A stretch of 64,000 nucleotides of DNA from Streptomyces sp. H27-H1. Its GTDB lineage: Bacteria; Actinomycetota; Actinomycetes; Streptomycetales; Streptomycetaceae. Numbering within the stretch: the stretch's first letter is position 1; every line of letters starts with the position of its first letter. The position numbers were made by a program, and so were the translations under genes. The notes under the pieces are model-generated. The model had not been told where the DNA came from. It saw nothing but the letters and a program-made list of their open reading frames with translations, and did no database searches. Positions 24,815 through 33,747 of this stretch are shown here, in pieces. The DNA lies in the NCBI RefSeq assembly GCF_026627445.1, contig NZ_JAPNLJ010000015.1, forward strand, positions 1-64,000, in the 5' to 3' direction.

Positions 24815-25954
24815 TAGTCTGTGCGGGTCGACCGGGTCGCGGGATTCACCACCGACCGCGGATTCCAGGTGTTCAACACCTCCTATCCACAGGTCAAACG
24901 CCGTCTCGACCTACGAGAGCTGCAACTGCGGGCCTTTACCCCGGGGCTGTTGGTGTACGTCGACGGCCGACTGCGCCGGATCACCGACCCCACGCGCCGC
25001 CCCGGCGCGAGCCGCGACATGCTGCCCGGCGGACTGTTCTCGGCCCGCGACCTCGCGGCTCTGGGCCTGCTCTCGGCCCGCGACATGTTCGGGCCCGCCG
25101 TCCGCCCGCGCACCCGGCCCGACACCACCACGGGCGCCGCCCTGGCTGCCGCAGGCTTTTCATCCAGGGCCGCGGAGACCTTCTTCCGGCCCTTCCTGTC
25201 GGGGATCTTCCTGGAAGACGAACTCGACACCTCGGCACGCTACTTCCACCTGGTCTGGCGCAGCATGCTGCGCGGCACGCTGTGCCTGCCCGCGAACGGC
25301 ATCGGCGCCGTACCGGCGCAGCTCGCCTCGGGCCTTCCCGACGGAGTCCTCGGCACGGGCAGCCCCGTCGCCGCGCTGACCTCCGGGGGCCTGGCCCTGA
25401 CCGGCGCCGGAGAGCTGCCCGCGCGCGCCGTCGTCGTCGCCACCGGGTCGGCGGCCGCGGCGCGGCTCCTCCCCGGACTCGACACCGGGCGCTCCCCGCG
25501 TACGGTCACCACCCTCTACCACGCGGTCGACCGCTCGCCGCTCACGGAACCGACCCTGGTGATCGACGCCCGGCGCCGGTTCCTGAACACCTGCGTGCTC
25601 ACCGAACTCCACCGCGGATACGCCGCGGACGGCCGCTCGCTCGTCTCGACCTCCGTGCTCGGCGCGCCCGGCCCGGCGCAGGAGGGGGCCGTACTCGCCG
25701 CACTCGGCGAGGTGTACGGCGCGGACACCTCGAACTGGCAGCCCGTCCACCGCGTCACCGTCCGCGACGCGCTCCCCGCCATGCCCCCGTCGCCGGCACT
25801 GTCCCGGACGACCCGGATCGCCCCCGGCCGGTACGTCTGCGGAGACCACCGGGCAACGGGCTCCCTGCAGGGCGCGCTCGCGTCCGGTTCCCGCGCGGCG
25901 CGCGAGGTGCTCGCCGATCTGCGGTCGGGCGCGCCGCACCGCAGCGAGCGCTGA
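24815..25954 (+). pseudogene. FAD-dependent amine oxidase/desaturase-like protein lacking its FAD-binding start
   Basis: The frame encodes most of an NAD(P)/FAD-dependent oxidoreductase of the phytoene desaturase/protoporphyrinogen oxidase type: RVAGFTTDRGFQVFNTSYPQVKRRL, FFRPFLSGIFLEDELDTSARYFHLVW and the C-terminal FAD-contact segment RIAPGRYVCGDHRATGSLQGALASGSRAA. These enzymes must begin with a GxGxxG nucleotide-binding fold about 50 residues before TDRGFQV. Here the upstream DNA in all three frames gives unrelated sequence and a nearby stop, so the dinucleotide-binding fold is missing. Without it FAD cannot bind, and I call it a 5'-truncated pseudogene. A GTG at 24821 could still start a stub. 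Confidence 0.7.
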
Positions 25955-25978
25955 CTACTGGCCACTGATCCGGACGGG

Positions 25979-26636
25979 ATGCCCGGCCGGCCCCGGTGGA
26001 GCGCGGCGGGGCACCTGGAGCTGATGGACGAGTTCGCCGCCGCTCTCGGCCAGGCGCACCCCGGCCGCGTCGGTCACTTCGCGACACTCCCGCTGCCCGA
26101 TGTCGAAGGCGCGCTGGAGGAGGCCTCGTACGCGCTGGACGTGCTCGGAGCGGACGGGCTCGCGGCCGAGAGCAACCACCACCGGATCTACCGGGGCGCC
26201 GCACGCTTCGAGGAACCGTGGCGGGCCCTCGACGAGCGCGGCGCCGCGGTGTTCGTACCGCCCCGCGGCCGGGCCACCTGTTCCCGGCTCCCCGGACACC
26301 TGGCGCTCGCCCACCACCCGCAACGCCCGGCAGCTGCTGGGGGCCGGTGCGCTGACCTCCGGGACGCAGCGGCGGGCCACGTGGCCGGCCGCGGCGTCCG
26401 GAAGCTCACCGGTTTCACGTCCGCTCCCGTGGACCGTACGGGACCTGGTGACGCGTTCGCCGAGGCCGCCGGGGCGGTGTGCGCCCAGCGTTACCGGGGG
26501 CTGCTGCTGCCCCTGGATCCGTCCGGTCCGTCCGGTCCGTCCGGTCCGTACGGTCCGGTCACCGGCGGGGATGCCGGCCCCGGCCCGTGCAGCGCTGATG
26601 CGGCTCGGCCACGCCGTGGTAATCCCGGTCGCTGAG
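25979..26636 (+). pseudogene. Decayed amidohydrolase fragment plus other remnants
   Basis: The first 100 codons (LELMDEFAAALGQAHPGRVGHFATLPLPDVEGALEEASYALDVLGADGLAAESNH...RFEEPWRALDERGAAVFVPP) are the internal part of an ACMSD-type amidohydrolase, which lacks its metal-binding N-terminus here. After RP (about 26270) the resemblance is lost. Later the frame gives VDRTGPGDAFAEAAGA, similar to the anion-hole end of PfkB sugar kinases. A 9-base tandem repeat follows. The region therefore looks like two or more gene pieces joined together; no function is expected. Confidence 0.5.
26518..26553 (+). repeat. 9-base tandem repeat, four units
   Basis: TCCGTCCGG is repeated three times exactly and a fourth time with one change (TCCGTACGG), inside the decayed region. 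It encodes a (PSG)n-like run in the open frame. Such arrays arise by slippage. Confidence 0.8.
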
Positions 26637-27245
26637 CTACGACCCCAACTCCGGTACCTCAGCCGCCGATCGGCCCCGCCGGGCCCGGGCGCGGTCGTGG
26701 ACCCAGGCGGTCGCCCCCACCAAGGCCGCCGCCCCCACGCCGTACACCGGCAGCCACAGAGTCGTCGTGGCCGCCAGGCACTCGGCGACGGCCTTACCGG
26801 CTTGGACATCCTGAGCGAACGCGAGGGCCGCGCCGTCGCCCCCGGCCAGGCTTCCCAGTGCGGCCTTCACCTGGAGGGCCTCGTACCTGCCCATCAGCTC
26901 GCACTTGTCGCGCGTACCCGGCATCGGGAACAGCCAGGACCACCGCTGCAGCAAGGGTGCGAGGGCTACCGCGACGCACAGACCGACGACGAGCGCGTAC
27001 GCCACCAGCCCTCGTACATACGCCGAGCGGATGTCCGGCGTCCACCGCGTCCGTCGCTGGAAGGCGAACATCACGGCGATGAGCGTCACGCCGATGAACG
27101 TGGCGAACCACTGCCAGGAGCCCTGGGCGAGCGCGAACGTCAGCACCGCGGCGAGTCCGATGCCGATGACTCCGGGTGCGGGAATGTCCTCGCCTGCCGC
27201 GCCGGCCGTCGGCCTCTGGGTCACTCGGGGGTCGCAATCACTCAC
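26637..27245 (-). CDS. Four-helix membrane protein of unknown function
   Basis: A 202-residue protein with probable membrane segments at about 27-43 (GVIGIGLAAVLTFALAQ), 45-62 (WFATFIGVTLIAVMFAF), 80-100 (GLVAYALVVGLCVAVALAPLL) and 160-180 (LWLPVYGVGAAALVGATAWV). Between the last two lies an extracytoplasmic-looking loop with two Cys (DKCELM, AECLAAT) that could be disulfide-linked. No family is recognised. GTG 27245 is preceded by AGGAGAGG, a strong ribosome binding site. It is a single gene, convergent with the decayed plus-strand region. Confidence 0.65.
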   Translation of the reverse strand: MSDCDPRVTQRPTAGAAGEDIPAPGVIGIGLAAVLTFALAQGSWQWFATFIGVTLIAVMFAFQRRTRWTPDIRSAYVRGLVAYALVVGLCVAVALAPLLQRWSWLFPMPGTRDKCELMGRYEALQVKAALGSLAGGDGAALAFAQDVQAGKAVAECLAATTTLWLPVYGVGAAALVGATAWVHDRARARRGRSAAEVPELGS

Positions 27246-27396
27246 GGGCCTCTCCTGCGGCTGGAGGCATCAGCATCCGCCGTGGGCCGCCGCCGTCCCG
27301 GGAGCCATGCCCAACGGGCCCGGCGCCTCGCCCGGATGGCGCGCACCTGGCCGGCCGCGCGAGGCGCAGGCCGGGGCGGGCGTTGCCCGGGCGGGG

Positions 27397-27962
27397 TCAG
27401 GCGGCCGCGCGCCGTACGTGCAGATGGCCGTCGAGGGGGTACGAGGGAGGGGCCGCGGGCAGGGTCCGGTCCAGCCGGTAGCCGTTCTTCTCGGCGACGC
27501 GGCAGGATGCCGGGTTGTCGACCTGGTGGAGGAGTTCGAGGCGCTCCAGACCTTCCGCCCGGAATGCGTCGAAGGACCAGGCGGTGAGGGTTTCCAGGGC
27601 CCGTGGGGCCACGCCTCGCCCGCGGGCCCGTGCTGCCGTCCAGTAGCCGACCTCGGCGGAGGGCTTGCCGGCCGCGACCTCCTTGAGCACCACATTGCCC
27701 ACGAGCCGCGGCGGCTCCCCACCGGGGCCGTCTCGAGGACGGCGAAGCCGAACCGGTGGCCTGCCGCCCAGGCGCGCTCCTGATCCCGTACCCACCTCAG
27801 TCCGTCGTCCTCGTCGTCCAGAGGAGAACTCGCCCAATGCCGCAGCTCGGGATCCCGGTACACCTCGACCAGCTCGGCAACGTCCTGCGCGGACCAGGGG
27901 CGAAGGACGAGAGCGGGAGCGGTCGGCGTGCCGGCGGCTTCCAGTACGACGGGAGCGGTCAT
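27397..27962 (-). pseudogene. GNAT acetyltransferase split by a single-base frameshift
   Basis: Read in two frames this is a complete RimJ/RimL-like GNAT enzyme. The first frame gives LVLRPWSAQDVAELVEVYRDPELRHW and WVRDQERAWAAGHRFGFAVLET. The second gives LVGNVVLKEVAAGKPSAEVGYWTAARARGRGVAPRALETLTAW with the acetyl-CoA loop RGRGVA, then LERLELLHQVDNPASCRVAEKNGYRL. The frames meet near 27730 at GAGACGGCCCC, where one missing base would restore LETGPGGE. It is either a recent inactivating deletion or a sequencing error; everything else is conserved. Confidence 0.75.
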
Positions 27963-27994
27963 TGCGGAACCTTCTCGCAGCCGGGGCCCTGCCC

Positions 27995-28429
27995 TCAGTC
28001 CAGGCAGAATTCGTTTCCCTCCGGGTCGGTCATCACGATGATCCCCTCGTCCAGGTCATTGGGCTCCAGCCGGTACTGCCGCTTCGCTCCCAGCGCCTCC
28101 AGCCTGGTGGCCTCCTCTTCCAGGACGGCCATCCGCTCGCCGCCGGTCAGGCCGGGCGCCGCGCGGACGTCCAGGTGCAAGCGGTTCTTCGCCGTCTTGC
28201 CCTCCGGGACCTTCTGGAAGAACACCCGCGGGCCCTTGCCGTCCGGATCCGCGATGGCAGCCCGGTCGTTGTGGTGCTCGGGCGGTACACCCCGCGCCGT
28301 CAGCGCAGCCGTCCAGTCGGGGAAGCCCTCGGGCGGCGCCGGGAGGCGGTAGCCCAGCGCCGCAGCCCAGAACGCCGCCTGGGCGCCCGGATCGGCGCAG
28401 TCGTAAGTCACTTGGAATTCCTTGGCCAT
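27995..28429 (-). CDS. VOC-superfamily (glyoxalase-like) protein
   Basis: A 144-residue protein built of two beta-alpha-beta-beta-beta modules. It opens VTYDCADPGAQAAFWAAALGYRL, has the mid-strand RVFFQKVPEGKTAKNRLHLDV with its conserved His, and closes with IVMTDPEGNEFCLD, whose Glu is a usual metal ligand. This is the glyoxalase_6 subtype seen in many actinobacterial VOC proteins of unknown substrate. ATG 28429 begins just before the first strand. Confidence 0.85.
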   Translation of the reverse strand: MAKEFQVTYDCADPGAQAAFWAAALGYRLPAPPEGFPDWTAALTARGVPPEHHNDRAAIADPDGKGPRVFFQKVPEGKTAKNRLHLDVRAAPGLTGGERMAVLEEEATRLEALGAKRQYRLEPNDLDEGIIVMTDPEGNEFCLD

Positions 28430-28619
28430 GCCGCCTCCGACCGCTCGAAACACCGCACGTTCTCGTCCGGGTCGACTCCCGGAGCACCCGGTCATCTTGC
28501 ACTGACCCCGGACGATCCGCAGACCTTTTTCCTGGTGCCAGGCAGCCGCCCGACGGCGCACGCGCCACGCGTCCCTTGCCCGTTCCGGGGGTGCGGGCCC
28601 CGGGCGGGAAAGAGACGGC

Positions 28620-29432
28620 CTAGTGCGCAGCGGACTCGGCGTGCCGGGTCTCCATCGCGCTGATCACCCGCTGCCGGGCCACTCGCCGGGCCTGCCTGAG
28701 CTTCGCGTCGGCCAGGAGGACGGGCGCGTACCAGATCCAGCCCCACAGACTGAAGGAGACGGCCCCGCTCAGCACCAGCGCCTTGTTGGTGGCGAGGACC
28801 AGCACGAAGGTGGCGACGTACGCGGCCACCCGGTGGCGGACCATGAGGCGCAGCGGGGCCCGCCAAGGGCCGGCCAGCAGTTCCAGCGCGGCCGCCACCT
28901 CGGCGGCCCGCAGGTCCTCGGGAGGGGCGGCCGCCACCCGGCCGCCCCGCTCCAGTGCTTCGGCGACGTCGGCGCTGTGGGACGTCAGGGCGGCCCGCTC
29001 GGCCCGCGCGCCGACGGCCCGCTCCCGTACGTCCTGCCAGTAGCTACGCCCTGCCCGGCCGAGCACCGCCTCCACCCGTGCCGCCTCGGGCGACCCCGCC
29101 GGAGCCAGCTCGGCGATCCGCTCCTTGAGCCGGACCGCCCCATCGGTGCGCCAGGGGTAGGTCCAGCCGTCGGCCCGCAGGCACAGTTCCAGGTAGGAGA
29201 CGAGCAGTCCGAGGTCGTCGGGCCACCGCGCGAGCCCGGCCTCGTAGGCCTTCTCCGCCTCGGTGTCGTGGTCGTCCTCGTCCTCCGCTGCGTGTGCGAG
29301 GCCGAGCCACCGGTAGAGCACCGGATCGGGTCCGAGTTCGGACAGCGCGGATTCGGCCAGCTCCCGGACCTTTGCGAAACCGCCCACGGCGAAGAGTTCC
29401 TCGCAGCGTTCGGCGTATTCGTCGTGCGTCAT
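28620..29432 (-). CDS. TPR-like protein with a C-terminal membrane hairpin
   Basis: A 270-residue protein. The first half holds helical repeats of TPR type (MTHDEYAERCEELFAVGGFAKVRELAESALSELGPDPVLYRWLGLAHAAEDE..., EKAYEAGLARWPDDLGLLVSYLELCLRAD). The second half has two membrane segments (VAAYVATFVLVLATNKALVL and FSLWGWIWYAPVLLADA) and a basic tail. It resembles actinobacterial membrane-bound TPR proteins of unknown function that may scaffold partner proteins. Confidence 0.65.
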   Translation of the reverse strand: MTHDEYAERCEELFAVGGFAKVRELAESALSELGPDPVLYRWLGLAHAAEDEDDHDTEAEKAYEAGLARWPDDLGLLVSYLELCLRADGWTYPWRTDGAVRLKERIAELAPAGSPEAARVEAVLGRAGRSYWQDVRERAVGARAERAALTSHSADVAEALERGGRVAAAPPEDLRAAEVAAALELLAGPWRAPLRLMVRHRVAAYVATFVLVLATNKALVLSGAVSFSLWGWIWYAPVLLADAKLRQARRVARQRVISAMETRHAESAAH

Positions 29433-29514
29433 GCTTCCCGCCCCAGTTGATCAGTAGCGCTACTTTCAGCCATACGAATCCGCTGGTCAAGGCGTTTCGG
29501 CGGGTGCGCGGGGC

Positions 29515-30255
29515 TCACACCTGGCCGGCTCCGCCGTCCACGAAGAGTTCGATCCCGGTGATGAAGCTGCTCTCCCCCGAGGCCAGGAACAGGGCGGCCG
29601 CGGCGACCTCCTCGGGGCGTCCGGCCCGGCCGAGGGGGACCCCGGCGGTCGCCCGTTCGCGTACGGACGCGGGCGCATCGGCCAGGGCCGGGGTGTCGAT
29701 CGGCCCCGGGCTGAGGGTGTTGACCCGGATCGCGCGCCCCGCGAGCTCCAGTGCCAGGCTGCGCGCGAGGGACCGTACGGCCGCCTTCGTCGCGGCGTAC
29801 ACCCCGTACCGGGTGGACGCCGAGGAGCCGGCGGCCGAGCCCAGCAGGATGACCGAGGCGCCGTCGCGCAGCAGGGGCAGGGCCCGTTGGACGGTGAAGT
29901 AGGCGCCCCGGAAGTTGAGGTCCGAGGTGGCGTCGAACTGCTCCTCGGTGACGTCGGCGAAACCGCCGGCCGGGCCGCCGCCCGCGTTCACGACCAGCAC
30001 GTCGATCGCCTCGCAGCCGGCGGCCGCGACCGCCGCGTAGAGCCGGTCCAGGTCCGCGACGCGGGACGAGTCACCGCGGACGGCCACGGCGTCCGGGCCC
30101 AGGTCGCGGACCGCCGAGGCGAGTTCCTCGGGCCGCCTTCCGGTGACGAAGACCCGGGCGCCCTCCCGTACGAACCGCCGGGCCGACGCCAGACCGATGC
30201 CGGCCGAACCGCCCGTGATGACGGCGACCTTTCCTTCGAGCTGTCCCGTACGCAT
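29515..30255 (-). CDS. Short-chain dehydrogenase/reductase
   Basis: A 246-residue classical SDR. The cofactor motif GGSAGIG (residues 15-21) and an Arg pair after beta-2 (TGRRPEE) indicate NADP preference. NAGG is followed by the catalytic Ser in LLGSAAGSSAS and the YAATK Tyr-Lys pair. VNTLSPGPIDTPAL is the usual segment after beta-6. It acts on an unknown carbonyl or alcohol. Its start is 54 bases from a MITE, which lies in its upstream region and may have replaced its native promoter. Confidence 0.9.
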   Translation of the reverse strand: MRTGQLEGKVAVITGGSAGIGLASARRFVREGARVFVTGRRPEELASAVRDLGPDAVAVRGDSSRVADLDRLYAAVAAAGCEAIDVLVVNAGGGPAGGFADVTEEQFDATSDLNFRGAYFTVQRALPLLRDGASVILLGSAAGSSASTRYGVYAATKAAVRSLARSLALELAGRAIRVNTLSPGPIDTPALADAPASVRERATAGVPLGRAGRPEEVAAAALFLASGESSFITGIELFVDGGAGQV

Positions 30256-30308
30256 GACCGTGCCTCCGCGTCCCGAGGGAGGCGGGTGCGGTCCGCCGGC
30301 GGGAAAGC

Positions 30309-30473
30309 CTAGTGCTGTGACCGGGAAGGTTCACCGTGTCGCGGCGCCCGGCACGGCACCTCGCGGCGTTGTCGGACCGGGCAAGTACGTCCAGTACGAG
30401 CCTCGGCCCTCCGCCTTGCGATGCACCGCACCGGACACCGCGACCCGGCAAACCTTCCCGGCCACAGCACTAG
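30309..30473. mobile_element. MITE-like element, copy 1 (165 bp, CTAG ends)
   Basis: A 165-bp unit bounded by CTAG on both sides. Its terminal 34 bases (TGCTGTGACCGGGAAGG... and the complement ...CCTTCCCGGCCACAGCA) are inverted repeats with four mismatches, and weaker complementarity continues inward to about 60 bases. The whole element can thus fold into one long hairpin. A copy with about three differences lies at 58649-58813. It is too short for a transposase, so it must be moved by an element elsewhere. The CTAG duplication fits IS630-like targeting, which is an inference. Confidence 0.8.
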
Positions 30474-30506
30474 TGGCGCATCCGCGCGTGCGTGCGGCCG
30501 TTCGGT

Positions 30507-30566
30507 GGAATGCTGGAAGAGCCCGCAGGGTGCACCGGAATGCAAGGAGAGCCCGCACGGTGCACC
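30507..30566 (+). repeat. Two 30-bp tandem repeats before the MpaB-type gene
   Basis: Units 30507-30536 and 30537-30566 share GGAATGC, GAGAGCCCGCA-like and GGTGCACC segments, with about five differences. They lie between the MITE and the ribosome binding site of the next gene, so they fall in its promoter or leader and might hold duplicated regulator sites. Confidence 0.7.
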
Positions 30567-30597
30567 AAGGCGAGCGAGCGACGGGGAGGAAGCGGTC

Positions 30598-31506
30598 ATG
30601 GGTGAGAGCACAGGTCCCGATCCGGGGCTCTACGGCCCCGACTCCGTGACCTGGCAGTGCCATGGCGACCCGATCATGTGGATCGCCGGGGTCCGCGCGC
30701 TCTACCTCCAGGCCCTGCACCCGCGCGCGGTCCGCGGGGTCATGGAGAACAGCGCCGCGTTCAGCGGGGAGAACGGCGGGGGCGACGCCTGGGGCCGGCT
30801 GCTGCGCACCGCCGACTTCGTCGGCACCGTCACCTACGGCACCACCGAGGCCGCCGAGCGGGCCGGCGCCCGCGTCCGCAAGATCCACAGCATGCTGTCG
30901 GCGACCGATCCGGCCACCGGCGCCCGGTTCCGTGTGGACGAGCCCGAGCTGCTGCTCTGGATCCACTGCGCCCAGATCGACAGCTTCCTGCACGTCCTGC
31001 GCCGCTCCGGGATCCCGCTCAGCCCCGCCCAGGCGGACCGGTACGTGGCCGAGAACCGCGTCAACGCACGGCTCGTCGGCCTCGACCCGTCCGGGGTGCC
31101 CGGGGACACCGCGGCCCTCGCCGCGTACTTCCTGCGGATCCGCCCCCAGCTCGCCGCAGGCCCCGACGCCCGCGCCGTCGACGCCTTCCTGTGCGCCCCG
31201 CCCATCCACCCCCTCCTCGTCCCTGGCCGAAACCTGGTGTGGGCCCCGCTGGCCGCCCTCGCCTACGGATCCCTCCCGGGGTTCGCCCACCAGCTGTACG
31301 GCCGCCCCGCACCGGCCCCACGCAGCGTCACCCGCCGCCTGCGTCTCACGGGTAGCCTGCTGCGCAGCATTCCCGCAGGTCTGCGCTGGCAGCTGCCTCC
31401 AGGTCACATCTTGAAAGCGATGCGCCGCATGGGCCCCGGGAGCCGCCCCGCGCCGTACACACTGCGTACATCAGCGGCCATACTGGACCGGCCGGGGAGG
31501 GCGTAG
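30598..31506 (+). CDS. MpaB-type oxygenase (DUF2236)
   Basis: A 302-residue protein of the ER-bound oxygenase MpaB/Lcp-like DUF2236 family. GPDSVTWQCHGDPIMWIAGVRALYLQALHPRAVRGVMENSA is the hallmark N-terminal segment with the Arg/His pair around the haem site. DFVGTVTYGTTEAAERAGARVRKIHSML and LLLWIHCAQIDSFLHVLRRSG carry the other conserved residues. Related enzymes cleave polyprenyl or similar C=C bonds. GGGGAGGA precedes the ATG. The closely following kinase gene (27 bases) may be co-transcribed. Confidence 0.85.
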   Translation: MGESTGPDPGLYGPDSVTWQCHGDPIMWIAGVRALYLQALHPRAVRGVMENSAAFSGENGGGDAWGRLLRTADFVGTVTYGTTEAAERAGARVRKIHSMLSATDPATGARFRVDEPELLLWIHCAQIDSFLHVLRRSGIPLSPAQADRYVAENRVNARLVGLDPSGVPGDTAALAAYFLRIRPQLAAGPDARAVDAFLCAPPIHPLLVPGRNLVWAPLAALAYGSLPGFAHQLYGRPAPAPRSVTRRLRLTGSLLRSIPAGLRWQLPPGHILKAMRRMGPGSRPAPYTLRTSAAILDRPGRA

Positions 31507-31533
31507 CACGACACACGGGGGCGACTTCAAGAC

Positions 31534-33747
31534 ATGGCGGAGTCCAGACTGATCCACGGCCGGTACCGGTCGCTCGACCTGATCGGCCGCGGCGGCATGG
31601 GCGAGGTGTGGCGGGCCCGCGACGAGTCGCTGGGCCGGCAGGTCGCCGTCAAATGCCTCAAGCCCATCGGGCCCGAGCAGGACACCCACTTCACCCAGGT
31701 GCTGCGCGAGCGCTTCCGCCGCGAGGCGCGCGTAGCCGCCGCCCTCCAGCACCGGGGCGTCACCGTCGTGCACGACTTCGGCGACGACAGTGCCGCCGGC
31801 GGTCCCCTCTACCTCGTCATGGAGCTCCTGGAAGGCCGCAACCTCAGCCAGCTCCTGGAGGACAACGACGCGCGCCCGCTCCCCGTGGACGTGGTCCTCG
31901 ACATCGCCGAGCAGATGGCGGCCGCCCTCGGCTACACCCACGAGCAGGGCGTGGTCCACCGCGACCTGAAGCCCGCCAACATCATGCGGCTCACCGACGG
32001 CACGGTGAAGATCTGCGACTTCGGCATCGCCCGGCTGGCCGCCGACATCGGGTTCACCGCGAAACTGACCGGCGGCGGCATGGCCATGGGCACCCCGCAC
32101 TACATGTCGCCCGAGCAGATCGCGGGCGGTGAGGTGGACCACCGCAGCGACCTCTACTCCCTCGGCTGCGTCCTGTACGAGATCGCCACCGGAGCCCCGC
32201 CCTTCGACCTCGGCGACTCCTGGTCCGTGCTGGTCGGCCACCGCGACACCGCGCCCGTGCCGCTGCGGGAGCACCGCCCCGAACTGCCCGTCTCCTTCGA
32301 GCGGTTGGTCCTCGACCTGCTCGCCAAATGCCCCGAGGACCGGCCGGGCGACGCCCTCCACCTGCACCGCCGGCTCGTCGAAGACCGGCTCGGCCCCGGC
32401 GCGGCGCCCGGCGCGCACCCGCCGCTGCCCGAGTGGGCCGGGGGGATGACCGCCGGACGCAAGGCCGGCATCGAGACCCGTCCCGCGAGCGGGGAGTGGG
32501 CCGTCCTCACCGGCTCCTGGACGGCGGCGCGTCCGGGCGGAGAGCACCCGGGCGGAGAGCACCCGATGGGGGAGCACCCGATGGGGGAGCACCCGATGGG
32601 GGAGCCGACCGTCCGGCACCCGGGCGGTCCGGCCCCGACAGGCGCTGCCCCCAGAACACGCGCCGTGACGGCTTCCGGCGCCCCGGCCCCGGCGGCGCTG
32701 CCCCTCGTACGCCCGCGTCCGGCCGAAGACCCCCGGCTCACCGCCGCCTACGGGTTCCCGCACGGCCCCGGCACCGCCCCCACGGGCCCGGCCGCGCTCG
32801 ACGCCGGCCACACGCGGGCCTTCGCCCTCAGCCGGGCCGGCCGCACCGAGGAGGCCCTCGCCGGCTACGCCGCCGTGGCCGAAGGGCGGGCCCGGGTGCT
32901 CGGCCCCGACCACCCGGACACCCTTGCCGCGCGGCAGGAGGCGGCGTACGAGACGGGCCTGCTCGGCCGCCACCGGGAGGCCTACGAGGGCTACCGCGCG
33001 GTGCTCACCGCCCGCGAGCGGACCGTGGGCCGAATCCACCCCGACACCCTGCGCTGCCGGCACAACCTGGCCTGCGCCCTCGGCGCCCTGGGCCGCTTCT
33101 CCGAGGCCCACGCCGCCGCCGCCGAAGTGGCAGCCGACCGGGCGGCCGTGCTGGGGGCGGAGCACGCCGACACACTGCTGACCCGGTACGAGGTGGCGTA
33201 CGCGCTCGGCCGCCTGGAACGCTGGGAGGAGGCCCTCGAGGCCTTCCGGCACATCGCGGCCGTACGGGAGCGGGTGCTCGGCCGCGACCACCCCGACACG
33301 CTGGCCGCGCGCTACGAGGCCGGCATCGCGCTCGGCCGGACCGGCAGCTCCGCCCAGGCCCTGGAACTGTTCCAGGACCTGGTCCGTGACCGGACCCGCG
33401 CCTACGGCGCCGTCGACCCGGAGACGCTGCGGGCCCGGCACGTCCTCGGGGTGAACCTCGGGCGGCTGGAGCGCTGGGAGGAAGCGGTGTCCGAAGCCCG
33501 GCAGGTGGGCGAGGCGCGGGCCCGGGTGCTCGGCGCCGAACACCCCGACACGCTGGTCAGCCGCCGCGAACTCGCGGTGGGACTCGGCCGGCTGGGCCGC
33601 TGGGACGAGGCGCTGCCGCTCTACCGGGAACTCTCCGGCATCCGCGAGCGGTCGCTCGGCGACGGCCATCCGGACACGGTCGCGGCCCACGCCGACGAGG
33701 CGCACTGTCTGGAGCGGCTCGGCCAGGTGTGTTACCAAGAGCCATGA
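31534..33747 (+). CDS. Serine/threonine protein kinase with C-terminal TPR repeats
   Basis: A 737-residue Hanks-type kinase. The Gly loop GRGGMGEVW is at 19-27, Lys40 in VAVK, the catalytic HRD at 142-144 (HRDLKPAN), DFG at 162 and GTPHYMSPEQ follows; all key residues are present. No membrane helix is seen. A variable Pro/Gly linker (about 300-430) contains five 5-residue GEHP repeats. The C-terminal part is six or more 42-residue TPR units of the kinesin-light-chain type (LG..HPDTL.AR.E...LG..GR), probably binding a partner protein. The stop overlaps the start of the next gene (ATGA), so the oxidoreductase is translationally coupled. Confidence 0.9.
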   Translation: MAESRLIHGRYRSLDLIGRGGMGEVWRARDESLGRQVAVKCLKPIGPEQDTHFTQVLRERFRREARVAAALQHRGVTVVHDFGDDSAAGGPLYLVMELLEGRNLSQLLEDNDARPLPVDVVLDIAEQMAAALGYTHEQGVVHRDLKPANIMRLTDGTVKICDFGIARLAADIGFTAKLTGGGMAMGTPHYMSPEQIAGGEVDHRSDLYSLGCVLYEIATGAPPFDLGDSWSVLVGHRDTAPVPLREHRPELPVSFERLVLDLLAKCPEDRPGDALHLHRRLVEDRLGPGAAPGAHPPLPEWAGGMTAGRKAGIETRPASGEWAVLTGSWTAARPGGEHPGGEHPMGEHPMGEHPMGEPTVRHPGGPAPTGAAPRTRAVTASGAPAPAALPLVRPRPAEDPRLTAAYGFPHGPGTAPTGPAALDAGHTRAFALSRAGRTEEALAGYAAVAEGRARVLGPDHPDTLAARQEAAYETGLLGRHREAYEGYRAVLTARERTVGRIHPDTLRCRHNLACALGALGRFSEAHAAAAEVAADRAAVLGAEHADTLLTRYEVAYALGRLERWEEALEAFRHIAAVRERVLGRDHPDTLAARYEAGIALGRTGSSAQALELFQDLVRDRTRAYGAVDPETLRARHVLGVNLGRLERWEEAVSEARQVGEARARVLGAEHPDTLVSRRELAVGLGRLGRWDEALPLYRELSGIRERSLGDGHPDTVAAHADEAHCLERLGQVCYQEP
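32536..32604 (+). repeat. 15-bp in-frame tandem repeats in the kinase linker
   Basis: Two units of GGCGGAGAGCACCCG are followed by two units of ATGGGGGAGCACCCG and a partial fifth. They encode GGEHP, GGEHP, MGEHP, MGEHP, MGE. The number of units probably varies between strains. Confidence 0.85.

Noticed and set aside
30309..30473. Inverted-repeat element considered as an attachment site or integron-like repeat
   Set aside because: No integrase or tRNA gene is near, and the CTAG ends with long inverted repeats fit a MITE better.
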